Positions 4,907 through 6,540 of a stretch of DNA of 6,540 bases are shown in pieces. The translations under genes and the position numbers were made by a program. Numbering within the stretch: the stretch's first letter is position 1; each line of letters begins with the position of its first letter. The stretch is from Candidatus Krumholzibacteriota bacterium (GTDB lineage: Bacteria > Krumholzibacteriota > Krumholzibacteriia > Krumholzibacteriales > Krumholzibacteriaceae), in contig JAUWMD010000151.1 in NCBI GenBank assembly GCA_030613345.1, positions 1-6,540 of the forward strand, read 5' to 3'. Under the pieces are notes generated by a model that saw nothing but the letters and a program-made list of their open reading frames with translations, was not told the origin of the DNA and ran no database searches.

Positions 4907-6540
4907 ATGAAGCCGGATGTTATCAGAGCTCCCCGCGGAAATGAGATCACCTGCCGGGGATGGTTCCAGGAAGCGGCGATGAGGATGCTGATGAACAACC
5001 TCGATCCTGAGAATGCGGAGAATCCCGCCGAGCTCGTCGTGTACGGCGGCACGGGAAAGGCGGCGAGGAACTGGGACTGCTATCACGCCATTATCGATAC
5101 TCTGAAGAGCCTGGGAAACGACGAGACCCTGCTGGTCCAGTCGGGCAAGCCGGTCGCCGTATTCAAGACACATGAGGGAGCGCCGAGGGTGCTGATCGCC
5201 AACTCGCTCCTTGTTCCAGCGTGGGCCACATGGGAGCACTTCTGGGAGCTTGAGTCGAAGGACCTGATGATGTACGGCCAGATGACGGCCGGCTCGTGGA
5301 TGTACATAGGCACACAGGGAATCCTGCAGGGGACGTACGAGACGTTAGCAGAGTGCGCCAACCAGCATTTCGGCGGAAGCCTCGCGGGGAGGTTCGTCCT
5401 CTCCGGAGGCCTCGGCGGTATGAGCGGAGCTCAGCCCCTGGCCGTCACGATGAACGGCGGCGTCTGCCTCATAGTCGAGGTCGATCCCGAACGGATCAGG
5501 AAGCGGCTCGATACGAAGTACTGCGATGTGATGGAGACCGATCTCGACCGCGCGCTCGAGAAAGTAGCCGAAGCGGTGAAGGCGAAAAAACCTCTATCCA
5601 TAGGGCTTGTCGGCAATGCGGCCGATGTTTTCCCCGAACTGGCCAGGCGGGACGTTGTCATCGACGTGGTCACCGACCAGACCTCCGCGCACGATCCTCT
5701 CAACGGGTATGTGCCGAGGGGCTACACCCTCGAAGAGGCCGCCGTGTTGAGGAAGAGCGATCCGGACAGGTACATCAAGGAAGCGACCGAATCGATCGTC
5801 CTACACGTCCAGGCGATGCTCGACCACCAGAAAAAGGGCTCGATCGTATTCGACTACGGTAACAACATCCGGGGCCAGGCGGAGAAGGGCGGGCTGAAGA
5901 ACGCCTTCGACTTCCCCGGATTCGTCCCCGCGTTCATCCGTCCGATGTTCTGTATCGGCAAGGGGCCGTTCAGGTGGATCGCCCTCTCGGGGAAGAAGGA
6001 GGATATCTGGAGGACCGACGATCTTGTATTGGATATGTTTCCCGAGAACGAATCACTCTGCAGGTGGATCAGGATGGCACGCGAGCAGGTCGCATTCCAG
6101 GGCCTGCCGTCAAGGATCTGCTGGCTCTCGTACGGCGAGAGGGAGAGGTTCGGCCTGGCGATTCATGATCTCGTGGCCAGAGGTGAGATCAGCGCACCGA
6201 TCGTGATCGGGCGAGATCACCTCGACAGCGGGTCGGTCGCTTCACCCTACCGGGAGACCGAGGGTATGAAGGACGGCAGCGACGCTGTGGCCGACTGGCC
6301 GATCCTCAACGCCCTGCTCAACACGGCGAGTGGGGCGGCGTGGGTATCGGTCCATCACGGGGGCGGTGTGGGCATGGGACTGTCCATACACGCGGGTATC
6401 GCGGTGGTGGCCGACGGAACGCCGGAAGGCCGTGAAAAATTAGCGCGTTGCCTCAATAATGACCCTGGCACAGGAGTTGCAAGACATGCCGATGCCGGCT
6501 ATGCGATAGCCGTTGAAAAAGCGAAAGATGCAGGGCTCAA
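4907..6540 (+). CDS. hutU: Urocanate hydratase HutU, 3' end cut by the window
   Basis: HutU adds water to urocanate to give 4-imidazolone-5-propanoate, the second step of histidine degradation, in the cytoplasm, using tightly bound NAD+ as an electrophile. The frame is open from ATG 4907 to the window end: 544 codons against about 557 in Pseudomonas putida HutU. The visible sequence runs through the conserved HADAGY segment (527-532), so probably only some ten residues are missing. Motifs: YGGTG (46-50), SGGLGGMSGAQP (166-177), GLVGNAAD (233-240), DQTSAHDP (257-264), FDYGNN (315-320), GKGPFRW (351-357), RICWL (403-407), HHGGGVGMG (483-491). C405 aligns with the catalytic Cys410 of P. putida, and known NAD contacts align at a constant offset of five. 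S173 stands where a glycine contact is usual. No other hut gene is inside the window; hutH, hutI or a formiminotransferase may follow. The last 120 nt shift toward AT-richer codons. Confidence 0.95.
   Translation, partial: MKPDVIRAPRGNEITCRGWFQEAAMRMLMNNLDPENAENPAELVVYGGTGKAARNWDCYHAIIDTLKSLGNDETLLVQSGKPVAVFKTHEGAPRVLIANSLLVPAWATWEHFWELESKDLMMYGQMTAGSWMYIGTQGILQGTYETLAECANQHFGGSLAGRFVLSGGLGGMSGAQPLAVTMNGGVCLIVEVDPERIRKRLDTKYCDVMETDLDRALEKVAEAVKAKKPLSIGLVGNAADVFPELARRDVVIDVVTDQTSAHDPLNGYVPRGYTLEEAAVLRKSDPDRYIKEATESIVLHVQAMLDHQKKGSIVFDYGNNIRGQAEKGGLKNAFDFPGFVPAFIRPMFCIGKGPFRWIALSGKKEDIWRTDDLVLDMFPENESLCRWIRMAREQVAFQGLPSRICWLSYGERERFGLAIHDLVARGEISAPIVIGRDHLDSGSVASPYRETEGMKDGSDAVADWPILNALLNTASGAAWVSVHHGGGVGMGLSIHAGIAVVADGTPEGREKLARCLNNDPGTGVARHADAGYAIAVEKAKDAGL

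Noticed and set aside
5296..5862. Plus-strand 188-codon open frame within hutU
   Set aside because: It lies in an alternate frame of the clear urocanate hydratase gene and its translation is Arg-rich with no recognisable motif, so it is a shadow.
1..6540. Defence island, mobile element or CRISPR context for the DinG-like helicase
   Set aside because: A CRISPR-associated DinG was considered, but no cas gene, repeat array, transposase or phage gene is present, and the neighbours are housekeeping or metabolic genes.

Overview
The window reads as a stretch of ordinary chromosome from a GC-rich, diderm (Gram-negative-type) bacterium. Hand-counted coding segments run at about 60-68% G+C. AGG is used very heavily for arginine. 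The Omp85-family outer-membrane barrel shows that an outer membrane is present. The codon style and gene mix would fit an uncultivated FCB-like or Krumholzibacteriota-like lineage, but that placement is a guess. No transposase, phage gene, integrase, CRISPR array, tRNA or rRNA was seen.

There are four genes, all on the + strand. (1) 1-1011 is the C-terminal part of an Omp85/BamA-TamA-type barrel protein whose 5' end lies outside the window. (2) 1096-2370 is a short-form ThiC, the radical-SAM synthase that makes the thiamine pyrimidine. It starts at TTG, just after a Shine-Dalgarno sequence that can fold against the start codon. (3) 2392-4749 is a DinG/XPD-type iron-sulfur helicase, 21 nt after thiC and probably co-transcribed with it. 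It has an unrecognised N-terminal extension of about 105 residues and a sharply AT-rich patch in mid-gene. (4) 4907-6540 is urocanate hydratase HutU (histidine degradation), cut by the window edge probably within about ten codons of its stop.

The two real intergenic gaps are 1012-1095 (84 nt) and 4750-4906 (157 nt). The first holds a TATAAT box, two small inverted repeats and the thiC Shine-Dalgarno hairpin, and no TPP riboswitch is visible. The second holds a perfect 14-bp palindrome and a weak -10-like box ahead of hutU. These suggest that thiC-dinG and hutU are separate transcription units.

The genes do not form one pathway: they cover outer-membrane assembly, cofactor synthesis, DNA/RNA structure resolution and amino-acid catabolism. 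The one biochemical link between neighbours is that ThiC and the DinG-like helicase both carry a 4Fe-4S cluster. I see no convincing new multi-gene system here. The points worth a second look are local: the start-site hairpin of thiC, the helicase's N-terminal extension, extra cysteine and AT-rich patch, and the hutU palindrome.
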